From the NCBI GenBank assembly GCA_964505555.1, contig CAZDIO010000002.1:1-20405 (forward strand): a stretch of 20,405 bases of DNA, written 5' to 3'. Positions 1-7,251 of the stretch are shown here, in pieces (the first letter of the stretch is position 1; every line of letters starts with the position of its first letter). This DNA is from CAZDIO01 sp964505555 (GTDB lineage Bacteria; Bdellovibrionota_C; UBA2361; SZUA-149; CAZDIO01). The translations under genes were made by a program, and so were the position numbers. The notes below the pieces were generated by a model, which worked only from the letters and a program-made list of their open reading frames with translations, made no database searches and was not told the origin of the DNA.

Positions 1-22
1 TACTACAAATAAAGGTTCGAGA

Positions 23-50
23 TTGCTTCGCTTTGCTCGCAACGACAGGA
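23..50. repeat. Degenerate copy of a dispersed hairpin repeat
   Basis: This stretch matches the loop and right arm of the perfect hairpin at 7757-7794: both share TTGCTTCGCT, then GCTCGCAACGACAGGA, differing by two bases in between. Here the left arm is degraded, so no long stem forms. Short flanking sequences (CGAGATT near 18 and AATCTCG near 55) are themselves complementary. Repeats of the type 'GTCGTTGCGAGCGAAGCGAAGCAA' style are scattered in many bacterial genomes; that link is from general knowledge. No coding role is visible. Confidence 0.6.
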
Positions 51-165
51 ATGGAATCTCGTTATGGGGATTCCCTCGAAGTAACCTCTTAATGACAAGA
101 AGTTTCGTTTTGTCTATTCTTAATATGCTTTTCTTCTATCAACGATCTAACGAGGATCTTGTCGT

Positions 166-525
166 ATGCCAGCTCTTCCGATGACCGTAATACTGCTTGT
201 ATTATCAAATATTTTTATGACCTTTGCTTGGTATGGGCATTTAAAAAACCTTAATACCTCGCCGTGGTATATCGCGGCTCTTGTAAGTTGGGGGATCGCG
301 CTTTTTGAGTATCTCTTGCAGGTTCCTGCAAATAGAATTGGCTTTGGTACGCTCAGCCTTGCCCAATTAAAAATCCTCCAAGAAGTAATCACTCTTTCTG
401 TTTTTGTGCCGTTTGCGATTCTCTATATGAGAGAGCCGATTAAACTTGATTTTCTCTGGGCAGGTCTTTGTATTATCGGTGCGGTTTATTTTATGTTTCG
501 TGGTCAACCAATGACGTTGAAATAA
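166..525 (+). CDS. DMT-family membrane protein (DUF486)
   Basis: A 119-residue integral membrane protein of the DUF486 group, which is related to small drug/metabolite transporters; the substrate is unknown. Four hydrophobic segments are visible at about residues 8-26, 34-55, 68-88 and 96-113. The family's typical N-terminal pattern is present as SNIFMTFAWYGHLK, followed by a VPANRIG stretch and QLKILQE. The chosen ATG has GAGG ten bases upstream; an in-frame ATG at 181 is an alternative. The stop lies 25 bases before the next gene on the same strand, so co-transcription with the cysteine-rich protein is plausible. The length is usual for the family. A sequence resembling a -10 box (TAATAT at 121-126) lies upstream but has no convincing -35. 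Confidence 0.85.
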   Translation: MPALPMTVILLVLSNIFMTFAWYGHLKNLNTSPWYIAALVSWGIALFEYLLQVPANRIGFGTLSLAQLKILQEVITLSVFVPFAILYMREPIKLDFLWAGLCIIGAVYFMFRGQPMTLK

Positions 526-550
526 AACATTATCTGGAGAGAGAAATAGA

Positions 551-2203
551 ATGGCTGTTTGTGCTGTTTCTGGTACCGAGTTTGAAATTACCCAAAGCGA
601 TCAGCGTTACTATGACAAGATGGGAGTTCCCCCGCCGCGGCTTTGTCCGGAGGAGCGAGCACGAAGGCGGATGACTTTTGCTAATCAACGAAATCTCTTT
701 ATTCGCTACTGTGATGGTTCCAAAAAACGGATGGTAACGAACTATCCACCGGAAACACCAGTTCCTGTTTATGACCTTGAGTATTGGTACTCTGATAAGT
801 GGAACCGCTTTGCAACGGGTCGAGAGTTTGACTTTCGTCAACCTTTTTTTAAACAGTTTCAAGAGTTGATGCAGGTTGCTCCGCGACCCAATCTACAACG
901 GGCATATTCTCTTGATGAGAACGCAGATTATACAAACTATGCTGGAGAGAATAAAGATTGTTATCTTATCTTTGATTCAGACAAGTGTCGCGAGTGTTAC
1001 TATTCATATTCAATTAATTCGTGTGAAGATGTTGTTGATTGCTTTCGTACAGAGAAATGTCAACTCTGTTATGAATGCATTGATTGTACAAATTGCTACA
1101 GCTCAGTATTTCTACAAAATTGCGATACCTGCTCAGAAAGTGCGTTTTTAAAAAACTGTATTGGCTGTACTTCTTGCTTTGGCTCAATAAACCTCCGAAA
1201 TAAATCTTACTATTTCATGAACGAAAAGTGCACCAAGGAAGAATATGAAAAACGGCTTAAAAATCTTAAATTAAACAAACACAGTAAATTACAAGCGTTT
1301 ATTCCGCAGTTTGAAGAGTATGTGAAGCAATTCCCTCACAAAAACCTCGAAGGCGTTCACAATGAAAACGTAACGGGGGATTATCTTACGAATTGTAGAA
1401 ATGCCCTCTATTGTTTTGATTCACGAAATCTCTGGGACTGTAAGTATGTAATTCAAGCGTTTGATGATTTAAAAGATTCAATGGACTGCACGGAAGTTGG
1501 TTACGGTGCAGAGCTTTTGTATGAATGCTGCTACGTTGGCTATACAGCACATTTTAATCGCTTTACCAGTCATGCGCTTGGAAACAATTTTGATCTCACC
1601 TACTGCTACTATTGTCCTAACTCTTCAAACTGTTTTGGGTGTGTGGGTACCCATCATGCAAAGTATTGTATTCTCAACAAGGAGTACTCAGAAGAAGAGT
1701 ACAAAGCTCTCGTGCCAAAAATCATTGAGCACATGAAGAAAACAGGTGAGTGGGGTGAATTTTTTCCACCAGAAGTAGCTCCGTTTCCTTATAATTTAAC
1801 TCATGCTCATGAGTTCTATCCATTAACAAAGAAAGAAGCGATTGACCGAGGCTACACCTGGCGAGAAGAAGAGGAGAAAGAGTATCAACCGAGAGAGTAT
1901 AATCCCCCAGAGACAATCGCTGAAGTGAGTGACGACGCTCTTCAAGCTCGATTGGCATGTGAGGTTACTGGGAAAAACTATAAAATCCAAAAAACAGAGC
2001 TGTTATTTTATCGAAAAATGGATCTCCCGCTTCCACGCCTCTGTCCGGATCAGCGTCATTTGAGACGAAGACAGCTTCGAAATGGGCGCACCCTTTACTT
2101 ACGAAAGTGTGCGGGCAGTAAAAAAGAGATTGTAAGTACTATTCCCCCGACAAGTCCGATCGCTGTATACTGTGAAGAAGAATTTCTAAAACGTCTTGAG
2201 TGA
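551..2203 (+). CDS. Cysteine-rich repeat protein with matching modules at both ends
   Basis: A 550-residue soluble protein of unknown function; no signal peptide or membrane segment is visible. Residues 4-79 and 470-545 are homologous modules of equal length aligned without gaps, with about 31 of 76 residues identical by hand count. Both have Cys at the same spacing (C4, C32, C54 and C470, C498, C520), a PRLCP core and a C-x-GSKK turn. Between them are two cysteine- and aromatic-rich arrays (about 130-212 and 275-365). Each array ends in CFG, a lysine-tyrosine step and an N-x5-EEY segment (209-232 and 361-384). Spacing resembles short-repeat solenoids, with possible metal binding; this is inference. 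From memory, similar proteins are common and uncharacterised in candidate-phylum bacteria. GGAGAGAG precedes the ATG, and the stop is 17 bases before cydA. Confidence 0.8.
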   Translation: MAVCAVSGTEFEITQSDQRYYDKMGVPPPRLCPEERARRRMTFANQRNLFIRYCDGSKKRMVTNYPPETPVPVYDLEYWYSDKWNRFATGREFDFRQPFFKQFQELMQVAPRPNLQRAYSLDENADYTNYAGENKDCYLIFDSDKCRECYYSYSINSCEDVVDCFRTEKCQLCYECIDCTNCYSSVFLQNCDTCSESAFLKNCIGCTSCFGSINLRNKSYYFMNEKCTKEEYEKRLKNLKLNKHSKLQAFIPQFEEYVKQFPHKNLEGVHNENVTGDYLTNCRNALYCFDSRNLWDCKYVIQAFDDLKDSMDCTEVGYGAELLYECCYVGYTAHFNRFTSHALGNNFDLTYCYYCPNSSNCFGCVGTHHAKYCILNKEYSEEEYKALVPKIIEHMKKTGEWGEFFPPEVAPFPYNLTHAHEFYPLTKKEAIDRGYTWREEEEKEYQPREYNPPETIAEVSDDALQARLACEVTGKNYKIQKTELLFYRKMDLPLPRLCPDQRHLRRRQLRNGRTLYLRKCAGSKKEIVSTIPPTSPIAVYCEEEFLKRLE

Positions 2204-2220
2204 ATCGTTACAACTAAATC

Positions 2221-3555
2221 ATGGATGATCTACTTGCTGCGCGTTTGCAGATGGCGCTTACGCTTGGTTTTCATATTATCTTTGCTTCAATCGGGATGGC
2301 GATGCCGTTTTTTATGGCCGTTTCGCATTGGTTGTATCTTTCCAAAGGAGATGAGAGCTACCGCATTATCACCAAATCTTGGTCTAAAGGGGTGGCGATA
2401 TTTTTTGCGGTGGGTGCCGTATCGGGAACGGCGCTTTCATTTGAGCTTGGTCTGTTGTGGCCAGGATTTATGAAATATGCAGGCCCGATTATCGGTATGC
2501 CTTTTTCTTGGGAAGGGACGGCATTTTTTATCGAAGCGATAGCACTTGGGATTTTTCTCTATGGTTGGGGAAAAATCTCTCCGTGGGTTCATTGGATGAG
2601 TGGGGTTGTAGTTGGGATTGCGGGAGTGCTCTCAGGTCTTTTTGTGATCTGTGCAAATTCTTGGATGAATAATCCGGTAGGGTTTGATTGGAATAATGGA
2701 GATCCTCAAAATATTGATCCCTGGGCGGCGATGTTTAATGAAGGAGCGCTCACACAGGGAATACATATGGTGATCGCTTCGTTTGTCGCGGTAGGGTTTG
2801 CTGTGGGCGGGCTTCATGCCTTTCTTTTTTTAAAAACAAGATACAAACTTCATCTTCAGGCATTGAAGATCTCCTTTGTCATTGGGGCAATTGCGGCACT
2901 TTTTCAGCCACTTTCTGGTGATATCCTCGCAAAGATGGTTGCAAAACGACAACCATTAAAGCTTGCGGCGATGGAGGCACATTTTGAAACAAAATCCGGA
3001 GCACCGCTTATTCTTGGTGGAATTGTTGATGAGAAAAACGAAACGGTAACGTATGCTCTTGAACTACCAAAGCTTCTAAGTTTTCTTGCCTATGGGGATT
3101 TTAACGCCACGGTCAAAGGTTTAAAAAGCTTCCCTCGTGAATTATGGCCTCCGGTGGCGGTGGTGCATACATCTTTTCAGGTGATGATCGCACTGGGGAT
3201 GATCCTCGTGCTTGTGAGTATCGTTGGGCTTTTTCTCCTATGGCGATCTCCACAACGTTTTATTTCGAAATTTATGCTCTCAGTTCTTTCATTCTGTGCC
3301 CCGCTTGGTTTTCTTGCAATTGAAGCGGGATGGACAGTTACTGAAGTAGGACGTCAACCGTGGATTATCTATGGACTTCTTAAAACAAGTGAGGCTCTCA
3401 CACCTCGTCCTGGGGTGGTGTATACTTTTATCACCTTTACTACGCTCTATGGTTTTCTTGCTCTTGTGGTAACTGTTTTGATGGTAAGACAGATTCGGTT
3501 CTTACATAAAGAGCTTCGACAAAGTGAACAGAACGGAAAACAGAACGAAACTTGA
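2221..3555 (+). CDS. cydA: Cytochrome bd-type quinol oxidase subunit I
   Basis: Haem-bearing subunit of a bd-type terminal oxidase that oxidises quinol and reduces O2 to water in the inner membrane. The protein has 444 residues with multiple membrane helices. Visible family residues are His18 (haem b595 ligand position), His182 (haem b558 ligand region), Met322 (second b558 ligand region), Glu98 and Glu105 in the WEG...E helix, and the hallmark GWTVTEVGRQPW at about 370-381. The Q-loop between about 236 and 310 is short, so this is the short-loop form rather than the longer E. coli CydA. The chosen ATG has no clear Shine-Dalgarno site, and translation may depend on the gene ending 17 bases upstream. 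The stop overlaps the start of cydB, as is usual for this pair. Confidence 0.96.
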   Translation: MDDLLAARLQMALTLGFHIIFASIGMAMPFFMAVSHWLYLSKGDESYRIITKSWSKGVAIFFAVGAVSGTALSFELGLLWPGFMKYAGPIIGMPFSWEGTAFFIEAIALGIFLYGWGKISPWVHWMSGVVVGIAGVLSGLFVICANSWMNNPVGFDWNNGDPQNIDPWAAMFNEGALTQGIHMVIASFVAVGFAVGGLHAFLFLKTRYKLHLQALKISFVIGAIAALFQPLSGDILAKMVAKRQPLKLAAMEAHFETKSGAPLILGGIVDEKNETVTYALELPKLLSFLAYGDFNATVKGLKSFPRELWPPVAVVHTSFQVMIALGMILVLVSIVGLFLLWRSPQRFISKFMLSVLSFCAPLGFLAIEAGWTVTEVGRQPWIIYGLLKTSEALTPRPGVVYTFITFTTLYGFLALVVTVLMVRQIRFLHKELRQSEQNGKQNET

Positions 3556-4592
3556 TGACATTGTTAATTATAATATTTTTTTTAGCTACATCACTTCTTT
3601 TTTATGTTCTTTTTGGAGGTGCTGATTTTGGTGCTGGAGTTCTTGAATTATTTTTAGGAAAAAAGCGTAGACAGGAGCAACAACGTCTTATCTCTCATGC
3701 GATGGCGCCAGTATGGGAGGCAAATCATGTTTGGCTGGTGCTTGCCGTAGTGATTTTATTTACCGGCTTTCCATCGCTCTATACGACTTTTGCTACGTAT
3801 CTTCATCTCCCTCTTATTGCGATGCTTATTGGAATTGTGGGGAGAGGGTGTGCATTTACCTTTAGACACTACGATGTCACCACCGCAGATACGCGGCGTA
3901 TCTATACCAAGGTCTTTTCGTATTCGAGTCTTTGGACATCATTTTTCTTAGGGGTTGTTGTGGGAGCCGTGATTCTTGGAAAGATAAATCCCGATGGAGA
4001 AAGTTATTTTGAACTCTACCTTCAGCCTTGGATTCAACCTTTCTGCGTCATTTTAGGAATCTTTACCGTGGTGCTCTTTGCGCTTCTTGCGGCGGTGTAT
4101 CTTGTAGGTGAAGCGCGTGATGAGGAGCTTCAAAGGATCTTTCTTTTACGGGCACGATATTTTGCAATTATTTTAGTTCTTCTTGGGCCGTGCGTATTTT
4201 TTGGAGCAGAGCTTGGAGGATTGCCACTTGCAAAAAACTTTCTTCATAACAAAGTGAGTATGGCATGTTTTTTTGCTGCCAGCATATGTTTGTTTCCATT
4301 CTGGAGAGATCTAAAGAAACGGCATCGAGTCCTCCGGGTACGTATCTTTGGTGTCGCGATTGTTTCACTTGTGATTTTCGGATGGTTTGCGGTTCAGTAC
4401 CCGGTTGCTCTCCGCTATTATCATCACGGAGAGTTAATAGAGGTAAGTTTTTTAGAAGCGGCAGCCCCCGAAGAAACGTTACGTGCGCTTCAAAATGCTC
4501 TTCTTGTTGGGGTAGTGCTCATTTTTCCTGCACTTGCTTACCTGTTCAAAATATTTAAATGGGAAACAGTGGAACAGGATCATGGCCATTAA
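3555..4592 (+). CDS. cydB: Cytochrome bd-type quinol oxidase subunit II
   Basis: Second membrane subunit of the bd-type oxidase, forming the heterodimer with CydA. The protein has 345 residues from the ATG at 3555, whose A is the last base of the cydA stop (TGATG); a TTG at 3552 would add one residue. The early glycine-rich motif GGADFGAGVLELF (about 21-33), the conserved WEANHVW (54-60) and an FTFRHYD stretch (101-107) are all family marks. Hydrophobic helices continue to the end. No CydX- or CydH-like small ORF with a ribosome site was seen in the 80 bases after the stop, and no cydC or cydD assembly genes are nearby. Confidence 0.95.
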   Translation: MTLLIIIFFLATSLLFYVLFGGADFGAGVLELFLGKKRRQEQQRLISHAMAPVWEANHVWLVLAVVILFTGFPSLYTTFATYLHLPLIAMLIGIVGRGCAFTFRHYDVTTADTRRIYTKVFSYSSLWTSFFLGVVVGAVILGKINPDGESYFELYLQPWIQPFCVILGIFTVVLFALLAAVYLVGEARDEELQRIFLLRARYFAIILVLLGPCVFFGAELGGLPLAKNFLHNKVSMACFFAASICLFPFWRDLKKRHRVLRVRIFGVAIVSLVIFGWFAVQYPVALRYYHHGELIEVSFLEAAAPEETLRALQNALLVGVVLIFPALAYLFKIFKWETVEQDHGH

Positions 4593-4672
4593 GTTAGGGA
4601 TTTTTTTACACTCCTTGATAGTAGGAAATGCGGGTTTTGCCGGGCCCGCTCCGGTTTAAAACTGTGTTTGTT

Positions 4673-5263
4673 CTACGTTTGGCGAATGAGCCTCGCTCTT
4701 AGTTGGAGCCCCACGATTGTTGCGCTACACGCTACTAGCTCCACAGCGTATGCTACCTCTGCCCAATCTGCCCAACTAAATTCTCGCACCGCAAAAACGT
4801 TGATGATATCGCCGATAAGAAAGAGAATCCAAGTTGGTAAATCTTCCCGTTTAGGTTCGGTAAGCACGTGTTGAATACTGGGGACTGCCGCAACAAAGTC
4901 GATCACGATCAAAATACCGATCGTTACTCCCAGATTACCAATCCAGAGCCAGGGAATAACGCTCCCCAGAGCAATGGCAAAGCACGCACGATCCAACTTT
5001 TTACCAAGAATCTTCCCTCCATTTCTTTTCGTAAAATAAACTACTGCAAGTGGTCCAAGGAAATACACCCACGCAGTTACCAGCGTCGCTTCTGCTCCAA
5101 AGAACTTGTAGGCAACGAGAAAAATCGTTCCCTCCACCGTCCAGAGAAACCACGAAGTAGGGCTTGGATCTGTAATTCCCCGTTTACTCGCATAAATCAG
5201 TCGTATGAAACCACAAACAATAACGATACCAGCCAACCGCCCGGCGAACTCGTGATCAAACAC
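4673..5263 (-). CDS. Seven-helix membrane protein, possibly PQ-loop/SWEET-like
   Basis: A 196-residue membrane protein of unknown function. About seven hydrophobic segments are visible. A proline-tryptophan pattern occurs twice: TDPSPTSWFLW near residues 31-41 and LPTWILFLIGD near 142-152, which suggests a duplicated three-helix unit joined by a linker helix, as in PQ-loop/SWEET proteins. That assignment is inference. The start is GTG, with a strong AAAGGGGTG ribosome site six bases upstream. It is the last gene of a leftward series and converges on cydB across 80 bases, where only a weak GC-rich inverted repeat (4630-4649) without a T-run is seen. An alternative reading is a stand-alone hypothetical protein of another small-membrane family. 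Confidence 0.7.
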   Translation of the reverse strand: MFDHEFAGRLAGIVIVCGFIRLIYASKRGITDPSPTSWFLWTVEGTIFLVAYKFFGAEATLVTAWVYFLGPLAVVYFTKRNGGKILGKKLDRACFAIALGSVIPWLWIGNLGVTIGILIVIDFVAAVPSIQHVLTEPKREDLPTWILFLIGDIINVFAVREFSWADWAEVAYAVELVACSATIVGLQLRARLIRQT

Positions 5264-5565
5264 GTTTCACCCCTTTCAAGAAACAGAACCTCGGGATGAT
5301 CAAACCTGTGTGCTCTTGAGGAGTATGTATCTACACAACGAGAGCGTAGTGAGAGATTAGCGTAAATAGAAAGACGCTGCAAAAATGCTGGAAATAAGAG
5401 GTGATAGAAACAAAAAAGATACGGCGTGCTCCCCCATCTAACCTTTAAGTATTGTTTGGATTTCTGTAGCTTCTCCGCCCAGCTCGGGAAGCGTTTGCGA
5501 TTTGATAGTCGCACAACGCTTCCCGAGAAAGATCCACGTTTTTAGATTAGCCGAACACCGAAGCA
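5264..5565. other. Intergenic stretch with one long hairpin, no convincing gene
   Basis: About 300 bases between two leftward genes. The only strong structure is the palindrome at 5483-5527. A leftward open frame (5197-5514) crosses it and runs 67 bases into the next gene. It has a low-complexity, arginine- and serine-rich product without recognisable features, so I do not call it. A weak leftward promoter-like pair (TTGCAG, 17 bases, TAATCT) is the only candidate signal for the membrane protein gene. Confidence 0.5.
5483..5527. repeat. 18-bp-stem hairpin between small genes
   Basis: CTCGGGAAGCGTT (5483-5495) plus TGCGA pairs with TCGCA plus AACGCTTCCCGAG (5515-5527), giving an 18-bp stem with one bulged C (5514) and an eight-base loop. 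It lies downstream of the leftward gene ending at 5566, where a terminator is expected. Neither side has the uninterrupted T-run of an intrinsic terminator; on the rightward side there is only GTTTTTAG about ten bases later. It could be an RNA 3' end, a processing site or a mobile palindrome. Confidence 0.75.
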
Positions 5566-6066
5566 TTAATGAGGTGTGTCCGGGCGAACGATACTTCGAG
5601 CTTTCGCTGCGTACAGCAACTCCAGATAGCCGTATACCAATTGACAGTAGTTGCTTTTGTGATTACCGAGTCCTAAACTTCCTGAACCATCGATTACTCG
5701 GATAAATTCAGGATGAAAAGCAGCTGCAAATGCCAACTGTTCTACTTCCGCAATCTGGATCGGGGAGAATGCGAGCTTTCTAAAAAGTCCCAAGAGAATA
5801 TGAGATTGTGGAATCTCCCCGTAAGTTGGTTGATCACGTCCGTGACTAAAAACAGATCCCGTACATTCTCTAAAAATCATTACCGCGGGATTCTGTGCCA
5901 CGGTTCGTAGCGCCTGCACGAATCGTTCCGTTTTATCAGGAATCGAGCATGCTTTGACCGCTTCTGGTGGTCGCCGACAGAGCTCAAGGTCGAGATCTTG
6001 AAGACACCGAGCAGCTTCCTGTGGATCGGATAGGTCTTTTTTTTCGTCTCTATCTGCACTGTTCAT
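5566..6066 (-). CDS. Hypothetical protein
   Basis: A 166-residue protein I do not recognise. The N-terminal third is charged and rich in Asp, Glu and Arg (residues 1-50). The rest is mixed, with hydrophobic stretches that are too short for membrane helices and a SGSLGLGNHKSNY segment near 127-139. No signal peptide is visible. It is accepted as a gene because the ATG is preceded by AAAAGGGG at good spacing and because it sits in line with neighbours of the same kind: a 120-residue protein starts 65 bases upstream and a membrane protein follows downstream. No function can be inferred. Confidence 0.65.
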   Translation of the reverse strand: MNSADRDEKKDLSDPQEAARCLQDLDLELCRRPPEAVKACSIPDKTERFVQALRTVAQNPAVMIFRECTGSVFSHGRDQPTYGEIPQSHILLGLFRKLAFSPIQIAEVEQLAFAAAFHPEFIRVIDGSGSLGLGNHKSNYCQLVYGYLELLYAAKARSIVRPDTPH

Positions 6067-6130
6067 AACAACCCCTTTTCAATATTAACAATACTTCATG
6101 ACTAACCGTTATTACTCAAGACCGCTCGAG

Positions 6131-6493
6131 CTAAGCGGCAATGTCAAGGCGGCAAGCGTTGATTCTGATAGAGCGCTGCCTTGCAGGATCATCCGATGAA
6201 CTTTCACCCTCCTCTACGTGGGTTGTCTCTTCCTCCACGAGAGCTTGCTGGAGTTCACATTCAAGTTTTCGAATTTCCGCCGAGAGAGATGCATTGAGCG
6301 CATCTTGCTCTTCGGTGCCCCACATCTTCAATGAAAGCCGCCCATTTAACATGCAGCGACGTTCTTCGATAATGTGACGCAGGGCAGAGGATCTTCCCTT
6401 CGCCTGAGAGGAACCCAGAGAGCTACTTGCAGCAGCGCTCAAGGTAAATGCAGTTCCACTAAAACCAGGTTCGCTAGCAGTTGTCTTAAACAT
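6131..6493 (-). CDS. Hypothetical helical protein
   Basis: A 120-residue protein with no recognised family. The ATG at 6493 is chosen over an upstream in-frame start at 6535 because AAAGGAGTG lies just before it. Residues 1-45 are rich in Ser, Ala and Thr. About residues 55-85 look like an amphipathic helix or coiled coil (LNASLSAEIRKLECELQQAL), followed by an acidic tail. It is part of the leftward small-gene series, between the alpha-CTD-like gene and the gene at 5566. A compact hairpin at 6525-6546 lies just upstream in its leader. Confidence 0.65.
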   Translation of the reverse strand: MFKTTASEPGFSGTAFTLSAAASSSLGSSQAKGRSSALRHIIEERRCMLNGRLSLKMWGTEEQDALNASLSAEIRKLECELQQALVEEETTHVEEGESSSDDPARQRSIRINACRLDIAA

Positions 6494-6524
6494 TTGATTC
6501 ACTCCTTTACGTTGGAAACGGTAA

Positions 6525-6546
6525 GTGGCGCCCACAGTGGGGCCAC
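6525..6546. repeat. Short GC-rich hairpin in the leader of the 120-residue gene
   Basis: GTGGC and CCCAC (6525-6535, one bulged G) pair with GTGGG and GCCAC (6537-6546). It lies about 30 bases upstream of the ATG at 6493 on the transcribed leftward strand. The function is unknown. It could affect translation or mark an RNA end between this gene and the alpha-CTD-like gene. Confidence 0.5.
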
Positions 6547-6615
6547 ATCAAACCCTTACAAGACAAAAAATTGTGGTTGTTTCCTGAGTCCGACCAGAAT
6601 TATTTTACAGTTATT

Positions 6616-6987
6616 CTACTGCTCTGTGGTGGAGGGTTGTGGAGAAGCTTTCAGTGAGTTCAACTCATTAAAGCTCATTCCCAAACGCAATCCCCGATCG
6701 ATCAACATCTGACGGATTCCACCGATACTTTTTCGATCTCCTCCTAAGAAGTACCCTGCAACACTAGGGGAAAGTTGAGTCAACTCTCCTAGGTACCGTA
6801 TTCCCTGCCGTCTCATAACGTGAAGAGCTGATGTGAGTGGAGAGGTGCCCAAACCAATTGGGAGCGCTTCATACACCACATCTGGTAGGTTAAACCCTAA
6901 ACGAAGATAACGTTCCCGAACTCTTGTTATTTGGTCTTCTGTATATTCTCGGGCATATTTCTGAGAGATACCGAATGGTGTTTGCAT
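6616..6987 (-). CDS. Stand-alone RNA polymerase alpha C-terminal-domain-like protein
   Basis: A 123-residue protein whose residues about 50-104 align without gaps to the C-terminal domain of bacterial RpoA. YLGELTQLSP matches the YIGDLVQRTE region, and RKSIGGIRQMLIDRGLRLGM matches [20 protein letters not shown] of E. coli alpha. With a constant offset of 212 to E. coli numbering, Lys298 and Ser299 are kept (Lys86, Ser87). DNA-contacting Arg265 and Asn268 become Ser53 and His56, Gly296 becomes Asp84 and Glu302 becomes Gly90. The N-terminal 45 residues are unfamiliar and there is no alpha N-terminal dimerisation domain. A strong TAAGGAGG lies nine bases before the ATG. The role could be an RNA-polymerase-related accessory factor or simply a helix-hairpin-helix protein; the homology is fairly sure, the role is not. 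Confidence 0.75.
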   Translation of the reverse strand: MQTPFGISQKYAREYTEDQITRVRERYLRLGFNLPDVVYEALPIGLGTSPLTSALHVMRRQGIRYLGELTQLSPSVAGYFLGGDRKSIGGIRQMLIDRGLRLGMSFNELNSLKASPQPSTTEQ

Positions 6988-7060
6988 AATAAAACCTCCT
7001 TAGTTGGTAGTAGACTACAAGAAAAACCTCAACGCATCGCGATCGTAATTCCTTATTGGG

Positions 7061-7116
7061 GGAGCATCTCCGTGTTTTTTTACTTCTCCTTGAAGCAAAA
7101 AATAACGAGATGCTCC
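7061..7116. repeat. Long hairpin A in the structured intergenic region
   Basis: GGAGCATCTC (7061-7070) pairs with GAGATGCTCC (7107-7116). Inside, a T-run (7075-7081) faces an A-run (7097-7102) and CTTC faces GAAG around a five-base loop. The whole forms an almost continuous stem of about 20 bp. It lies roughly 75 to 130 bases upstream of the alpha-CTD-like start codon, so it would be in that gene's leader if transcription starts further upstream. Confidence 0.75.
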
Positions 7117-7127
7117 TAGCCATCTAC

Positions 7128-7191
7128 TCAGTTTCGAAATGTCAAAGACCCTTTTGGCACTTAGGCCAAAAGCCCTGACATCCTGAACTGA
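7128..7191. repeat. Long hairpin B, three nested stems
   Basis: Three nested perfect stems are visible: TCAGTT/AACTGA (7128-7133 and 7186-7191), ATGTCA/TGACAT (7139-7144 and 7176-7181) and CTTTTGGC/GCCAAAAG (7151-7158 and 7165-7172). Small unpaired bulges of similar size separate them on both sides. Such a regular stem-bulge-stem layout suggests a folded RNA rather than chance. The rightward strand is followed by a 14-base perfect palindrome (7206-7219) and a terminator. Confidence 0.75.
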
Positions 7192-7218
7192 TTAGAAGGT
7201 GCAAAGACTTTTAAAAGT

Positions 7219-7251
7219 CCGGGCAACCTCCATGGATGCCCGGGCTTTTTT
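7219..7251 (+). terminator. Intrinsic terminator on the rightward strand
   Basis: CCGGGCA (7219-7225) pairs with TGCCCGG (7237-7243), followed by GC and a run of six T. This is a canonical rho-independent terminator for rightward transcription. No rightward protein gene precedes it (the nearest genes on the left are leftward), so it may end a small RNA containing hairpins A and B. No clear rightward promoter was found between 6960 and 7060. The 3' half of the stem also has a competing partner downstream (see 7230-7284). Confidence 0.7.

Noticed and set aside
4593..4672. CydX-like small subunit or terminator after cydB
   Set aside because: No short hydrophobic frame with a ribosome site. The GC-rich inverted repeat at 4630-4649 has a five-base stem and no T-run.
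4868..5299. Rightward 143-codon frame
   Set aside because: It is antisense to the membrane-protein gene, has Asn/Ser/Arg-rich shadow composition and no ribosome site.
5197..5514. Leftward 105-codon frame between the membrane protein and the gene at 5566
   Set aside because: It overlaps a better gene by 67 bases, runs through the 5483-5527 palindrome, has no strong ribosome site and a product without recognisable features.
7206..7251. Fragment of RNase P RNA, because of AAAGTCCGGGC
   Set aside because: Only a short string matches. The other conserved regions are absent and the string is part of a terminator stem.
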